DNA of 64,000 nt from JANWHQ01 sp963775275 (GTDB lineage: Bacteria; Pseudomonadota; Alphaproteobacteria; Caulobacterales; Caulobacteraceae). The notes under the pieces are model-generated. The model was not told the origin of the DNA and searched no databases. It was given only the letters and a program-made list of their open reading frames with translations. The stretch's first letter is position 1. Each line of letters begins with the position of its first letter. The position numbers and the translations under genes are program-made. The DNA lies in assembly GCA_963775275.1 (NCBI GenBank), contig CAVZII010000005.1:1922001-1986000 (forward strand), read 5' to 3'. Positions 48,770 through 56,975 of this stretch are shown here, one piece after another.

Positions 48770-48925
48770 TTCTCTTCTCCCATAGGGAGAAGAAGGGGCC
48801 CATCCTCCGAAGCCGCAGGCGAAGGAGGATGGGAAGATGAGGGGTTGGGAGGGCGAGGTCGTACGCCCTCACCTTCCCATTGCTGCGCAACGGGCCCCTT
48901 CCTCTCCCCGCGGGAGAGGAGACGC
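48770..48925. repeat. Palindromic intergenic repeats
   Basis: TCTTCTCCC-ata-GGGAGAAGA, then GCCCATCCTCC...GGAGGATGGG, and CCCTTCCTCTCCCCGCGGGAGAGGAG. Two units of the CTCTCCC family lie between the small hypothetical gene and the EndoIII-like gene. Confidence 0.55.
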
Positions 48926-49597
48926 TCACCGCTCCGCCGCGAACCGGCAGTCCGCCGCGAGCGGACACTCCCCGCATCTCGGCGCCTTGGCGCGGCAGAG
49001 GCCCTGGCCGTGCGCGCGGATCAGGAGCCAGGCCCTCAGCCGCGCCTCGAAGGTCTCTGGGATCTCCGCCGCCAGCGCCGCCTGCACGGAGCGGTAGGTC
49101 TGGGCGTAGCCCTTGGCTTCCTCGCCGAACCCCAGCCGGAACAGCACATGCAGCGCCGTCGACGGGACCGCCGCCGCCGGCGCGATGCGGCAGAACAGCA
49201 GGATCTTCTCCGCCCCCGGATCGCCGATCGTCGGAAACCGCTTCAGCGCCGCCTTCGCCTTGACCTCCGGCGCGCGCACCAGGGCGGCGCGGAGGTTTCC
49301 GCCATATTCCGCCTGCACGGCATGGGCGATCGTCTTCAGCCGCGCGGCCCGCAGCTCCGGGACGATCCCGCCCGCCCGCATGGTCTCGGCGAGCACGCTC
49401 TCGTCGGCGTCGATGATCGCCTCCGGGCTCGATCCGAACCGGGCCTTCAGAGCCGCAAGCCCCTTGGCGCAGGCCGCATCCGAGGCCGGATAGCCGCAGT
49501 TGGTCGCGACCAGCATGTCGTAGGGATCCTGGGGCGGCGACAGGCCGGGCTCGCCGTAGAGCGCCGCCAGCCGGTCCAGGACCGCCTCCAGCTTCAT
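48926..49597 (-). CDS. Endonuclease III-like HhH-GPD Fe-S protein with degenerate catalytic site
   Basis: A 223-residue protein of the EndoIII superfamily. It has a helix-hairpin-helix region (FPTIGDPGAEKILLFCRI) and the [4Fe-4S] loop C-x6-C-x2-C-x5-C (GLCRAKAPRCGECPLAADC). The catalytic Lys of the usual G-x-K-T-A hairpin is missing (GDPGA here) and the Asp of V-D-T-H is replaced (VPSTALHV), so classical DNA glycosylase/AP-lyase chemistry is unlikely. It is translationally coupled to selD: the selD stop TGA and this ATG overlap by four bases. Whether it is a DNA-repair or a binding protein is open. Confidence 0.75.
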   Translation of the reverse strand: MKLEAVLDRLAALYGEPGLSPPQDPYDMLVATNCGYPASDAACAKGLAALKARFGSSPEAIIDADESVLAETMRAGGIVPELRAARLKTIAHAVQAEYGGNLRAALVRAPEVKAKAALKRFPTIGDPGAEKILLFCRIAPAAAVPSTALHVLFRLGFGEEAKGYAQTYRSVQAALAAEIPETFEARLRAWLLIRAHGQGLCRAKAPRCGECPLAADCRFAAER

Positions 49598-50658
49598 CCC
49601 GCCCGCACCGTCGCGCCCGGCGGGCCGTCCGTGACCCGCCCGACGATCCGGCTCGCCGCGAAGCCGCGCTCGTGCGCCAGCGCCAGCACCGCCTCGGCCT
49701 CGCCGGCCCCCACCGCGACCAGCAGCCCGCCCGAGGTCTGGGGGTCGGTCAGCAGGTCCTTGCGCCAGGGTTCGATCGCCTCCGCGCCCATCACCTCGGC
49801 GCCATAGCTCGCCCAGTTGCGGCCCGAGGCGCCGGTCCTGACGCCGTCGCGCGCCAGCTGCTCCACGCCGGCCAGCAGCGCCGGCGCGGCGGCGTCGATC
49901 TCGACCCCCAGCCCCGCGCCCCGGCTGACCTCCAGCGCGTGGCCGAGCAGGCCGAACCCCGTCACGTCCGTCACCGCATGCACCCCGGACCGTCCCGCGA
50001 GCTCGGCGCCCAGGGTGTTGAGCTGGGTGGTCGAGGCGATCAGCGCCGCATAGCCCTCGTCCGACAGGATCTCCTTCTTGAACGCCGCGCTCAGCACCCC
50101 CACGCCCAGCGCCTTGGTCAGGATCAGGACGTCGCCCGAACGCGCGCCGCGGTTGGTCATCACCTTGTCCGGATGCACCAGGCCCAGGGCCACCAGGCCA
50201 TAGATCGGCTCGACGCTGTCGATCGAATGCCCGCCCGCCACCGGGACGCCGGCGGCCGCGCAGACCGCCGCCCCGCCCGCCAGGATCTGGCGGATCGTCT
50301 GCACCGGCAGCCTGTCCACGGGCATCCCCACGATCGCCAGCGCCAGGATCGGGCTCGCCCCCATCGCATAGACGTCCGACAGGGCGTTGGTCGCCGCGAT
50401 CTGGCCGAAGTCGAAGGGGTCGTCGACCACCGGCATGAAGAAGTCGGTGGTCGCCACCAGCGCCTGCTGATCGTTCAGCCGCCACACCGCCGCATCGTCG
50501 CTGGTCTCGGTCCCGACGATCAGGTCCGCGAACGGACCGGCCGTCGGCATGCCCGCGAGGATCTCGCCCAGCACCCCCGGCGCCAGCTTGCAGCCGCACC
50601 CCCCGCCATGCGCCAGCGAGGTGAGTCGGACCGGTTCGGCGAGGGCGCCGTCTTGCAT
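49594..50658 (-). CDS. selD: Selenide, water dikinase
   Basis: A 354-residue protein (E. coli SelD 347). The active-site loop HGGGCGCKLAPG has Cys (C21 and C23) and K24, i.e. a cysteine rather than selenocysteine enzyme. Other blocks are TDFFMPVVDDPFDFGQIAAT, NALSDVYAMGASPILALAIV, VTDVTGFGLLGHALEVSRGA and LLTDPQTSGGLLVAVGAGEA. It makes selenophosphate from selenide and ATP. It faces mnmH divergently across 60 bases, so the product is probably used only for tRNA 2-selenouridine: no selA, selB or selC is seen in the window. Confidence 0.93.
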   Translation of the reverse strand: MQDGALAEPVRLTSLAHGGGCGCKLAPGVLGEILAGMPTAGPFADLIVGTETSDDAAVWRLNDQQALVATTDFFMPVVDDPFDFGQIAATNALSDVYAMGASPILALAIVGMPVDRLPVQTIRQILAGGAAVCAAAGVPVAGGHSIDSVEPIYGLVALGLVHPDKVMTNRGARSGDVLILTKALGVGVLSAAFKKEILSDEGYAALIASTTQLNTLGAELAGRSGVHAVTDVTGFGLLGHALEVSRGAGLGVEIDAAAPALLAGVEQLARDGVRTGASGRNWASYGAEVMGAEAIEPWRKDLLTDPQTSGGLLVAVGAGEAEAVLALAHERGFAASRIVGRVTDGPPGATVRAG

Positions 50659-50718
50659 GGCGAGGGCTCCTGGGGTCTTAGGCTCGACAGCTTATAGCCG
50701 AGGCCGCCCCTAGCGATC

Positions 50719-51801
50719 ATGCCCGACATCGAGGTCGTCAGCTCCGCCGAGCCCGCCGCGCGCGCGCCCTTCGATGCGATCATCGATGTGCGCAGCCCTT
50801 CCGAGTTCGCCGAGGATCATGTCCCGGGCGCGATCAGCCTGCCCGTGCTGGACGACGCCGAGCGCGCCATGGTCGGGACAATCTACGTCCAGGAGTCGCG
50901 CTTCCGCGCCCGCCGGATCGGCGCCGCCCTCGTCGCCCGCAATGTCGCCCGGCATCTGGAGACCGCCCTCGCCGACAGGCCCGGCTCGTTCCGCCCGCTG
51001 ATCTACTGCTGGCGCGGCGGCCAGCGCTCCAACGCCATGGCGACCATCCTCGCCCAGGTGGGATGGCGCACCGCCGTCCTCGCCGGCGGCTACCGCACCT
51101 ACCGCCGCTGGGTGAAGGCCCGGCTGTATGACGAGACGCCCGCACTGGGCCTCGTGCTGCTGGACGGTCCCACCGGCTCGGGCAAGACCGCCATGTTGGC
51201 GCGCCTTGCCGCCCGCGGGGTCCAGACGCTGGACCTGGAGGACCTCGCCGGCCACCGCGGCTCGCTGCTGGGGGCCATCCCCGGCCGCCCACAGCCCAGC
51301 CAGAAGATGTTCGAGAGCCGGCTCCTCCAAGCCCTGGACGCCCTCGATCCGGCGCGCGTGACGGTGGTCGAGGCCGAGTCCAGCAAGGTCGGCGAGCGCG
51401 TCCTTCCGCCCGCGCTCTGGTCGGCCATGGTCGCCGCCCCCCGCATCGCGCTCTCCGCCCCGCCCGAGGCGCGCGCGACCGCCCTCGCCGCGTCCTACGC
51501 CGAGACCGCCGCCGACCTCGCCACGCTCGAGGAGTTGCTCGCCCGCTTGCCCGGCCCGCACGGGCGCAAGACCGTCGCCCGCTGGATCGGGCTGGCCCGC
51601 GCGGGCGAACTCGAGGCCCTGGCCGGCGAGCTCATCGCCGCCCACTACGACCCCGCCTACGCCCGCGGCGCCAAGCGGCTCGACCGTCCCATCCTTGGCC
51701 GCGTCGACATGCCATCCCTCCGCGACCCCGACCAGTCCGCCGCGGCGGACGCGATCGAGCCGATGCTCGCCCGGCGTTTCCGCGTCGAGGCGGACCGGTA
51801 G
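50719..51801 (+). CDS. mnmH: tRNA 2-selenouridine synthase
   Basis: A 360-residue protein. The N-terminal rhodanese domain (IIDVRSPSEFAEDHVPGAIS) contains the active-site C97 in LIYCWRGGQRSNAM. The C-terminal P-loop domain has the Walker A GPTGSGKTAML (150-160). MnmH exchanges the 2-thio sulfur at the wobble uridine of tRNA-Lys, -Glu and -Gln for selenium via geranylation. It is divergent from selD with a shared 60-base promoter region. A further conserved block is EAESSKVGERVLPPALW. Confidence 0.92.
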   Translation: MPDIEVVSSAEPAARAPFDAIIDVRSPSEFAEDHVPGAISLPVLDDAERAMVGTIYVQESRFRARRIGAALVARNVARHLETALADRPGSFRPLIYCWRGGQRSNAMATILAQVGWRTAVLAGGYRTYRRWVKARLYDETPALGLVLLDGPTGSGKTAMLARLAARGVQTLDLEDLAGHRGSLLGAIPGRPQPSQKMFESRLLQALDALDPARVTVVEAESSKVGERVLPPALWSAMVAAPRIALSAPPEARATALAASYAETAADLATLEELLARLPGPHGRKTVARWIGLARAGELEALAGELIAAHYDPAYARGAKRLDRPILGRVDMPSLRDPDQSAAADAIEPMLARRFRVEADR

Positions 51802-51807
51802 GACGGG

Positions 51808-52698
51808 TCAGGGAACGCCCATGCAGATGAACTGGAATGCCCCGTTGAACGCGGACGAGAAGGAGACGGTGAGGCGCCGGCCCGACACCGCGCTGACGTA
51901 GGCCGTCGGGGTCGGGGCGTTGACCACGCCCGCCAGGCAGATGGGCGTCGAGCTCCAGCTTCTTGCAAAGCTGTAAGTGCACGAGGTCACCGGTCCGCCG
52001 GTCGTGATCTGGCCGGCCTGGTCCGTCCCCCGGTCCATGACCGGGCGAGCGCCGCATGAGGTGATCGCGCCCCTGGGGCCGCCCGAGACGAAATGATTGT
52101 CCGTCTGGATCGTGTCGGCGGCGTGCAGCGTGCCGGCGCCGAGGTCCGCCGGCGCCCGGTAGCGGTAGGGCGCGCTGGCGTATCCTCCCCCGATCGTGAC
52201 GCCGCCGCGGCCCTGCGGGCTGACCGACAGTCCCCGCGCGAGCGCGGTCGAGCCGTTCGCGGTATAGTCCAGCTCCAGGCCCATGCCGTTGTGGCCGGTG
52301 GATTGCGCCTCGGTCGTGTAGAGCTCAAGGCCGGCGTCCACCGGATCGGAGCCGGTGTCCATCCGCGCGGCGCCCCAGAACCCTCCCACCACCTCATTGG
52401 CGCCGACGCCCGCATACCGCTCCCCGGTGTGGTCGTAGCGTTCGGCGACGAAATTGGCGAAGCCGTTGATCGCGACGCCGTCGAACAGGTTGTTCTCGCC
52501 GCTCGGATGGCTGCCGATGGCGTTCACGGCGACCCCGGTCCTTGGGCTGGGGCAGCTGCGCGCGGTCTTCAGGCAGATGAGCTGGTACGAACGCCAGTGG
52601 TTGGTGGCGTCCAGTCGCGGTCGAGGGTCTCCCGCCGCCTGGCCCCAGGCGAGGGTCGGAACCGCCAGACCCAAGAGCAAGGCTGTCGCCGTTCGCAT
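51808..52698 (-). CDS. Secreted hypothetical protein with beta-rich tail-fibre-like C-terminus
   Basis: A 296-residue precursor from the ATG at 52698 with signal peptide MRTATALLLGLAVPTLAWGQ. The mature part is glycine-, serine- and threonine-rich with likely beta-strands. It contains cysteines spaced as TSC...SC...IC, ending in SSAFNGAFQFICMG. The C-terminal ~90 residues (ITTGGPVTSCTYSFARSWSS, then STPICLAGVVNAPTPTAYVS) resemble the closing domain of some phage/surface-fibre proteins, a weak pattern-based comparison. It is transcribed alone, convergent with mnmH (six-base gap). The function is unknown. Confidence 0.6.
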   Translation of the reverse strand: MRTATALLLGLAVPTLAWGQAAGDPRPRLDATNHWRSYQLICLKTARSCPSPRTGVAVNAIGSHPSGENNLFDGVAINGFANFVAERYDHTGERYAGVGANEVVGGFWGAARMDTGSDPVDAGLELYTTEAQSTGHNGMGLELDYTANGSTALARGLSVSPQGRGGVTIGGGYASAPYRYRAPADLGAGTLHAADTIQTDNHFVSGGPRGAITSCGARPVMDRGTDQAGQITTGGPVTSCTYSFARSWSSTPICLAGVVNAPTPTAYVSAVSGRRLTVSFSSAFNGAFQFICMGVP

Positions 52699-52877
52699 GA
52701 CTGGTCTCCTTCCAGGATGGCTCGCCGTCCTCAGCGGTCCGGCGGAGGCGTCTTGAACAACAGGATCTGGTTGTTCTCGCCACCCTATGCCGCCCTTCAT
52801 GGCCCTCTTCGGGCGCGCGTCGGCGTGAGCCCGCAGCCGTGGACGGCGCCGCTGGCCCGAGCTCGATGCGGGTGAAC

Positions 52878-54665
52878 CTAGGGCAGGGCGAACACGTAGA
52901 GCATGTTGCTGTTCTGCACGGGCGTCTCGGGCGTCATGCGGCTGAGCGCCATGGCCTCGGGCGAGAGGCCCGAGCCCACCGCCACATATTCCTTGCCGTC
53001 CACAGCGTAGACCACGGGAAAGCCGCTGAGCGGCGCCGAGAGGCTCACGCTCCAGAGCCTCTCGCCGGTCTTGTCGTTCCACGCCTGGAACTTGCCGACG
53101 GCGTCGCCGCCGAACAGCACCCCGCCGCCGGTATCCGCCAGGGCCATGGTTCCGGCCCGCTGCTGGAACTTCCACACCGTCTCGCCGGTCTTCACCGAGA
53201 TCGCCTGGATGGTCCCGACATTGGTCTCGCCGGGCGCCATCTTGGCCTCGTAGTCGATCGCCATGCCGAGCTGGCCTTCGCCCGACTTGGGCCCGGCGCT
53301 GGTCACCACGCTGCAGAGGTTCTCCAGCGGCATGTACATCAGGCCCGTCTTCGGGCTGTAGGCGCCCGCCGGCCAGTTCTTGCCGCCGGCGAAGCTCGGG
53401 CAGATGTCCAGCGCCTGGTCCGGCCCGGTGAACTGGGCGGCCGGGTTGTTGATCACCTTGCCCGTCTTGGGATCGATCCCGCTCACCACGTTCTGGCGCA
53501 CCGTCGGGCGCGCCCACAGGAACTGGCCGGTCTTGCGGTCCAGCGTATAGACGATGCCGGTCTTGCCGGGGATGCCGGTGACCACCTCGCGCTCTTCGCC
53601 CGGCTTCAGCTTGGCGCTGATCCAGGCCACCGCCTTGGGATCGGGCGCGACGGCCGTGTCCACCAGCATCCGCTCGAAGGTGTGGTCGAAGTCCCACTGG
53701 TCGACCACGTGCTGGTAGCGCCAGACGATCTTGCCGGTGTCCGCGTCCAGCGCCAGGGTCGACGTCGTAGGCTCGTAGGTCTTGTCGTTGCCGGCCAGCA
53801 GGTACTTGGGCGTCGGCGAGGAGACCGAGGTGCCGAAGTAGATCAGCTTCAGCTTGGGGTCGTAGCTCGGCGGCATCCAGGTCCCGACCGTCAGCCGCTT
53901 CTCCCAGGGGACCCCGCCCCAGGTCTTGTCGCCGGGCTCGCCGGGCCGCGGCATGGTGTGGGTGCGCCACAGCTCCTTGCCCGTGGCCGCGTCATTGGCG
54001 ACCATGACGCAGGCGTCGGGCCCCGCCTTCACCGAGCAGGCCCGGCCCGAGATGACCTTGCCGTCGGCGATGATGGGTCCGGAGCTGGTGTTGACCTGCT
54101 GGGTCTTCCAGTCGGTGATCGGGGCCTCCCAGGCCTGCTGGCCGGTCCGCGCATCCACCGCATAGGCGTAGCCGTCCGCGCTGGTGCTGATCAGCAAGCT
54201 CCCCCAGATCGCGATGTTCCGCTTGGAGCCGCCGCCCTTGAAGCCGTCGGCGTACTTGCGCTGGAACGCCCAGATCGGCGCGCCGGTGGCCGCGTCCACC
54301 GCCTCGATCCGGTCGTTGGCCTCCGGGATGTACATCACCCCGTCGTGGACGAGGGGCGTCCCCTCGAAGAGGCCGTTGGGCAGGGCGCGCGCCCAGACCA
54401 GCCTCAGGCCCTTCACATTGTCCGGCGTGATCTGGTCGAGCGGGCTGAAGCCCCAGTCGTTCAGGGTGCGCCGGAACGACAGCCAGTCCCCCGCGGGCGG
54501 GTCCTGCAGCATGGCGTCGGTGACCGGCGTGAACGGCCGTTCGGGCGCCGCCGCGGCCGGCGGGGTCGGAACCGAATCCGCCGGCGCGGCCATCGCCGCG
54601 CCCGCCCAGCCTAGCGCCGCCATCGTCCCGGCCGCCGTCAGCGCGGCCGCGCGCCCCTTGCGCAT
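52878..54665 (-). CDS. PQQ-dependent alcohol dehydrogenase-type quinoprotein
   Basis: A 595-residue exported protein from the ATG at 54665 (GGGAGGAG six bases upstream), signal peptide to ~AMA (residue 27). The eight-bladed PQQ propeller has repeated W-motifs (AVDAATGAPIWAFQRKYADG, ALDADTGKIVWRYQHVVDQW) and the D-x-D region VDQWDFDHTFERM, which usually holds the catalytic aspartates. No haem motif and no vicinal cysteine pair are seen, so a separate cytochrome must accept electrons. It is closest to the methanol/ethanol-dehydrogenase-like group. It differs in layout from the cytochrome-fused enzyme at 2651-4609. Confidence 0.82.
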   Translation of the reverse strand: MRKGRAAALTAAGTMAALGWAGAAMAAPADSVPTPPAAAAPERPFTPVTDAMLQDPPAGDWLSFRRTLNDWGFSPLDQITPDNVKGLRLVWARALPNGLFEGTPLVHDGVMYIPEANDRIEAVDAATGAPIWAFQRKYADGFKGGGSKRNIAIWGSLLISTSADGYAYAVDARTGQQAWEAPITDWKTQQVNTSSGPIIADGKVISGRACSVKAGPDACVMVANDAATGKELWRTHTMPRPGEPGDKTWGGVPWEKRLTVGTWMPPSYDPKLKLIYFGTSVSSPTPKYLLAGNDKTYEPTTSTLALDADTGKIVWRYQHVVDQWDFDHTFERMLVDTAVAPDPKAVAWISAKLKPGEEREVVTGIPGKTGIVYTLDRKTGQFLWARPTVRQNVVSGIDPKTGKVINNPAAQFTGPDQALDICPSFAGGKNWPAGAYSPKTGLMYMPLENLCSVVTSAGPKSGEGQLGMAIDYEAKMAPGETNVGTIQAISVKTGETVWKFQQRAGTMALADTGGGVLFGGDAVGKFQAWNDKTGERLWSVSLSAPLSGFPVVYAVDGKEYVAVGSGLSPEAMALSRMTPETPVQNSNMLYVFALP

Positions 54666-54999
54666 CTCAGCTCCTCCCTCGAGCGACTTCGGGCGGGCTC
54701 CGAGCCGGTCCGCCATCGCAAGTCCTGGTCACGTTCGTCTCTTCCCCCGCCGCCGTCGAGGGCGGCGGGCTCGCCGTTTCATTCTGCGTGGCCCCGGGGC
54801 GCCAGCATAGAAGGGCGCCTGCCATGGGGGGAAGGGGTCGTCGCGCCGGCGCCGGCTGGCGCTTCACGCCGCTGGAGGGGGGAGGCCGGGAGAAGGGGCC
54901 AGACGCCCCCGGAGCGGGCGCGCCGCCGCCGCTCGCCTGACGCCGTGGACAACGCAGGCGGCCCGGCGCTTACTTCCAGCGCCATTCCGGGAGACCGCC
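54666..54999. other. Intergenic region without recognised gene
   Basis: This 334-base divergent gap is extremely GC-rich and contains a GGCGCC/GGCGCC-rich stretch around 54855-54870 but no clear operator, terminator or RNA. It must hold the promoters of the PQQ dehydrogenase (minus) and the DUF2188 gene (plus). Confidence 0.5.
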
Positions 55000-55239
55000 A
55001 TGACGCATGTCACCTACCACATCGTCCAGCATGACGGCGGCTGGGCCTACCAGGCCGACGGGGTCTTCTCCGAGCCCTACCCGACCCACGACGCCGCCCG
55101 CCGCGCCGCCGAACGAGCCGCCCACGAACAGCGGGCGCCCGGCGACACCACCGCGATCCGCTGGGAGGACGCGGACGGGGTCTGGCGCGAGGAGATCTCC
55201 AGCGGCCACGACCGCCCCGCCACGGACGTCGAAGGCTGA
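55000..55239 (+). CDS. DUF2188 family small protein
   Basis: A 79-residue protein: THVTYHIVQHDGGWAYQADG, FSEPYPTHDAARRAAERAAH and a C-terminal TTAIRWEDADGVWREE. The H-x(4)-G-W-A-x(7)-T-H-x-x-A-x-x-A-A pattern is that of DUF2188, small proteins of unknown role. A GGGAGACC site precedes the ATG. It is convergent with the antiporter. Confidence 0.78.
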   Translation: MTHVTYHIVQHDGGWAYQADGVFSEPYPTHDAARRAAERAAHEQRAPGDTTAIRWEDADGVWREEISSGHDRPATDVEG

Positions 55240-55257
55240 GGCCGGGACTACGCGCCC

Positions 55258-56631
55258 CTACTCCGCCACCCCGAGCCGCCGCGCGACCCAGGGCGTCAGC
55301 GGCGGGGCGATGACCAGGGTGAGCAGGATCACCCACATCCCGATCTCCACCAGCCCCTGGACCTTGCCCGCCATCCCCGAGACCACCGTCACCAGCAGCA
55401 CCGCCGGGATCGCGCCGGTCTCGCGCACGAACGAGATGAACAGCAGCTCCCCGAGGCTCAGGCCGCCCCATCGCTTGGGCAGCAGGCCGAAGACCCCGAC
55501 CGTGATGAACACCACCGCCGGGCGGATCACGAACATGAAGACCAGCGCCGCGGCGATGCCGATCGGGGCGTAGGCGATCAGGCCGTGGATATCCACCAGG
55601 GCCCCGACCAGGAGGAAGATGATCGGCTTGGCCACCCCGTCGATCACATGGTTGAAGAAGGCCTCCACCTCCTTCAGGTGCTCCTCGATGTGGAACAGCA
55701 GGCCCGCGATGAAGGCGGCGAGGAACCCGCTGCCGCCGAAGGCGGCCGCCCCGACGAAGGCCAGGATCGGGGTCGCCAGGAAATAGACCTGGTCGGCGCC
55801 GTAGCCGCCCTCGTGACTGCGCTTCAGGTGGGTCAGGAACCGCAAGAGGAGATAGCTGCCGACCCCGAACAGCACGCCGAAGCCGGCTTGCGCGGCCAGG
55901 AAGCGATAGGTCGCCGGCGTCGCCAGCGCCTGGTAGGCGGCCGCGACCGACAGCGCCGCGATCGGCAGTTTCAGGAACGCCGAGGTGACCAGCGTGCCCA
56001 CCACGTCGTTCAGCGCGCTTTCGGCCACCACGATGTCCTTGGCGTCGCGCCGCTTGAAGCGCACGGCCCCCAGCACCGGGATGATCGCGGCCGGATCGGT
56101 GGAGGCCAGGATGGCCCCCAGGAGGATCGCCACCCCCGCCCCGATCGGAAAGCCGAACGCCCCGCTCGCGCCGCCCACCGCCCATGAGAGGGCGAACCCG
56201 GTGATCAACACCCCCGGCACGGCCAGAAGGGCGATCTTGATGAACAGGCGCAGGAAGTCGCGGAACGGCATCTCCAGGCCGCCGCTGAACAGGATCATCG
56301 CCGCGCTGCCGGTCACCAGCGCGGCCAGGACGCCCGGGTCGCCCACGATCGGGGCGAACAGCTTGTGCCCCGCGATCCCCAGCGCGATGGCCACGACGAA
56401 CGAGGGCACCGCCGAGCCCCGGGTCGCGTAGAAGCTCAGGAAGCTGCAGCCGGCGAACAGCAGCATCGCCGCCAGGATCGGCGCGGTCGGCGCGTCCTCC
56501 AGCGCGGCCAGCCGCGCCAGGATCTGGTCTCCGGCCCCGTACGAGACCGCCGCGAACGCCGCGATCGACAGGGCGATCCACAGATAGGGCCGCAGCGAAA
56601 GCGGCTCCGCCTTTACGGTCTCGTCCTGCAT
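55258..56631 (-). CDS. Cation/proton antiporter (CPA1 type)
   Basis: A 457-residue integral membrane protein with about 12 predicted helices. Family motifs are ILLGAILASTDPAAIIPVLG (the DPA motif), VVAESALNDVVGTLVT (E-S-x-x-N-D, cation site) and GGSGFLAAFIAGLLFHIEEH. CPA1 antiporters exchange Na+ or K+ for H+ and govern pH and ion balance. The first helix is preceded by a short cytoplasmic tail (MQDETVKAEPLSL). It is divergent from the RND adaptor and convergent with DUF2188. Confidence 0.87.
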   Translation of the reverse strand: MQDETVKAEPLSLRPYLWIALSIAAFAAVSYGAGDQILARLAALEDAPTAPILAAMLLFAGCSFLSFYATRGSAVPSFVVAIALGIAGHKLFAPIVGDPGVLAALVTGSAAMILFSGGLEMPFRDFLRLFIKIALLAVPGVLITGFALSWAVGGASGAFGFPIGAGVAILLGAILASTDPAAIIPVLGAVRFKRRDAKDIVVAESALNDVVGTLVTSAFLKLPIAALSVAAAYQALATPATYRFLAAQAGFGVLFGVGSYLLLRFLTHLKRSHEGGYGADQVYFLATPILAFVGAAAFGGSGFLAAFIAGLLFHIEEHLKEVEAFFNHVIDGVAKPIIFLLVGALVDIHGLIAYAPIGIAAALVFMFVIRPAVVFITVGVFGLLPKRWGGLSLGELLFISFVRETGAIPAVLLVTVVSGMAGKVQGLVEIGMWVILLTLVIAPPLTPWVARRLGVAE

Positions 56632-56882
56632 GGCCGGGAGCCCCCTCTCGCCAACGGACGCCGACCATGGCCGAGCGCGCGCGGCTTGTGAACCGACTCC
56701 AGGTTTCGCGGTTCGCCCGTGCGCCCCGGCGCCTTCCGCCCCGGCGCGCGGCGCCGCATGAACAGGGCGCGCCGGGCTCCGCCGGCGCGCCTTCCCTGGG
56801 CAGGGGCGCCCCCTGTCCTCAGCGGGAGGACGCGCGTGCGGCGAGATCGACGAAATCGTCGGTAGTCCCGCCAGAACTTACC

Positions 56883-56896
56883 GCAAATTCATTTGC
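56883..56896. promoter_or_regulatory. Perfect palindrome upstream of RND genes
   Basis: GCAAATTCATTTGC, a perfect 6-bp inverted repeat with a 2-base centre, lies 80 bases before the adaptor start in an otherwise AT-richer stretch of the 344-base gap 56632-56975. It is a candidate repressor operator for the efflux operon; no regulator gene is adjacent. The rest of the gap shows no gene. Confidence 0.35.
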
Positions 56897-56975
56897 TCGG
56901 GGCTGAAATGGGCTTCAGAAGCACCAATCTAGGCTGAGCGGCGCCTTCGGCCCCGCTCGGCGGGGAACGTTTCTG

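Noticed and set aside
43017..48925. CRISPR array
   Set aside because: The repeated units are palindromic, of different length and spacing, and sit in separate intergenic gaps; no cas genes are present.
51808..53970. A single 720-codon minus-strand frame covering the secreted protein and part of the PQQ dehydrogenase
   Set aside because: Only the part from the ATG at 52698 has a signal peptide and coding character; the upstream part is the dehydrogenase gene read in the wrong frame.
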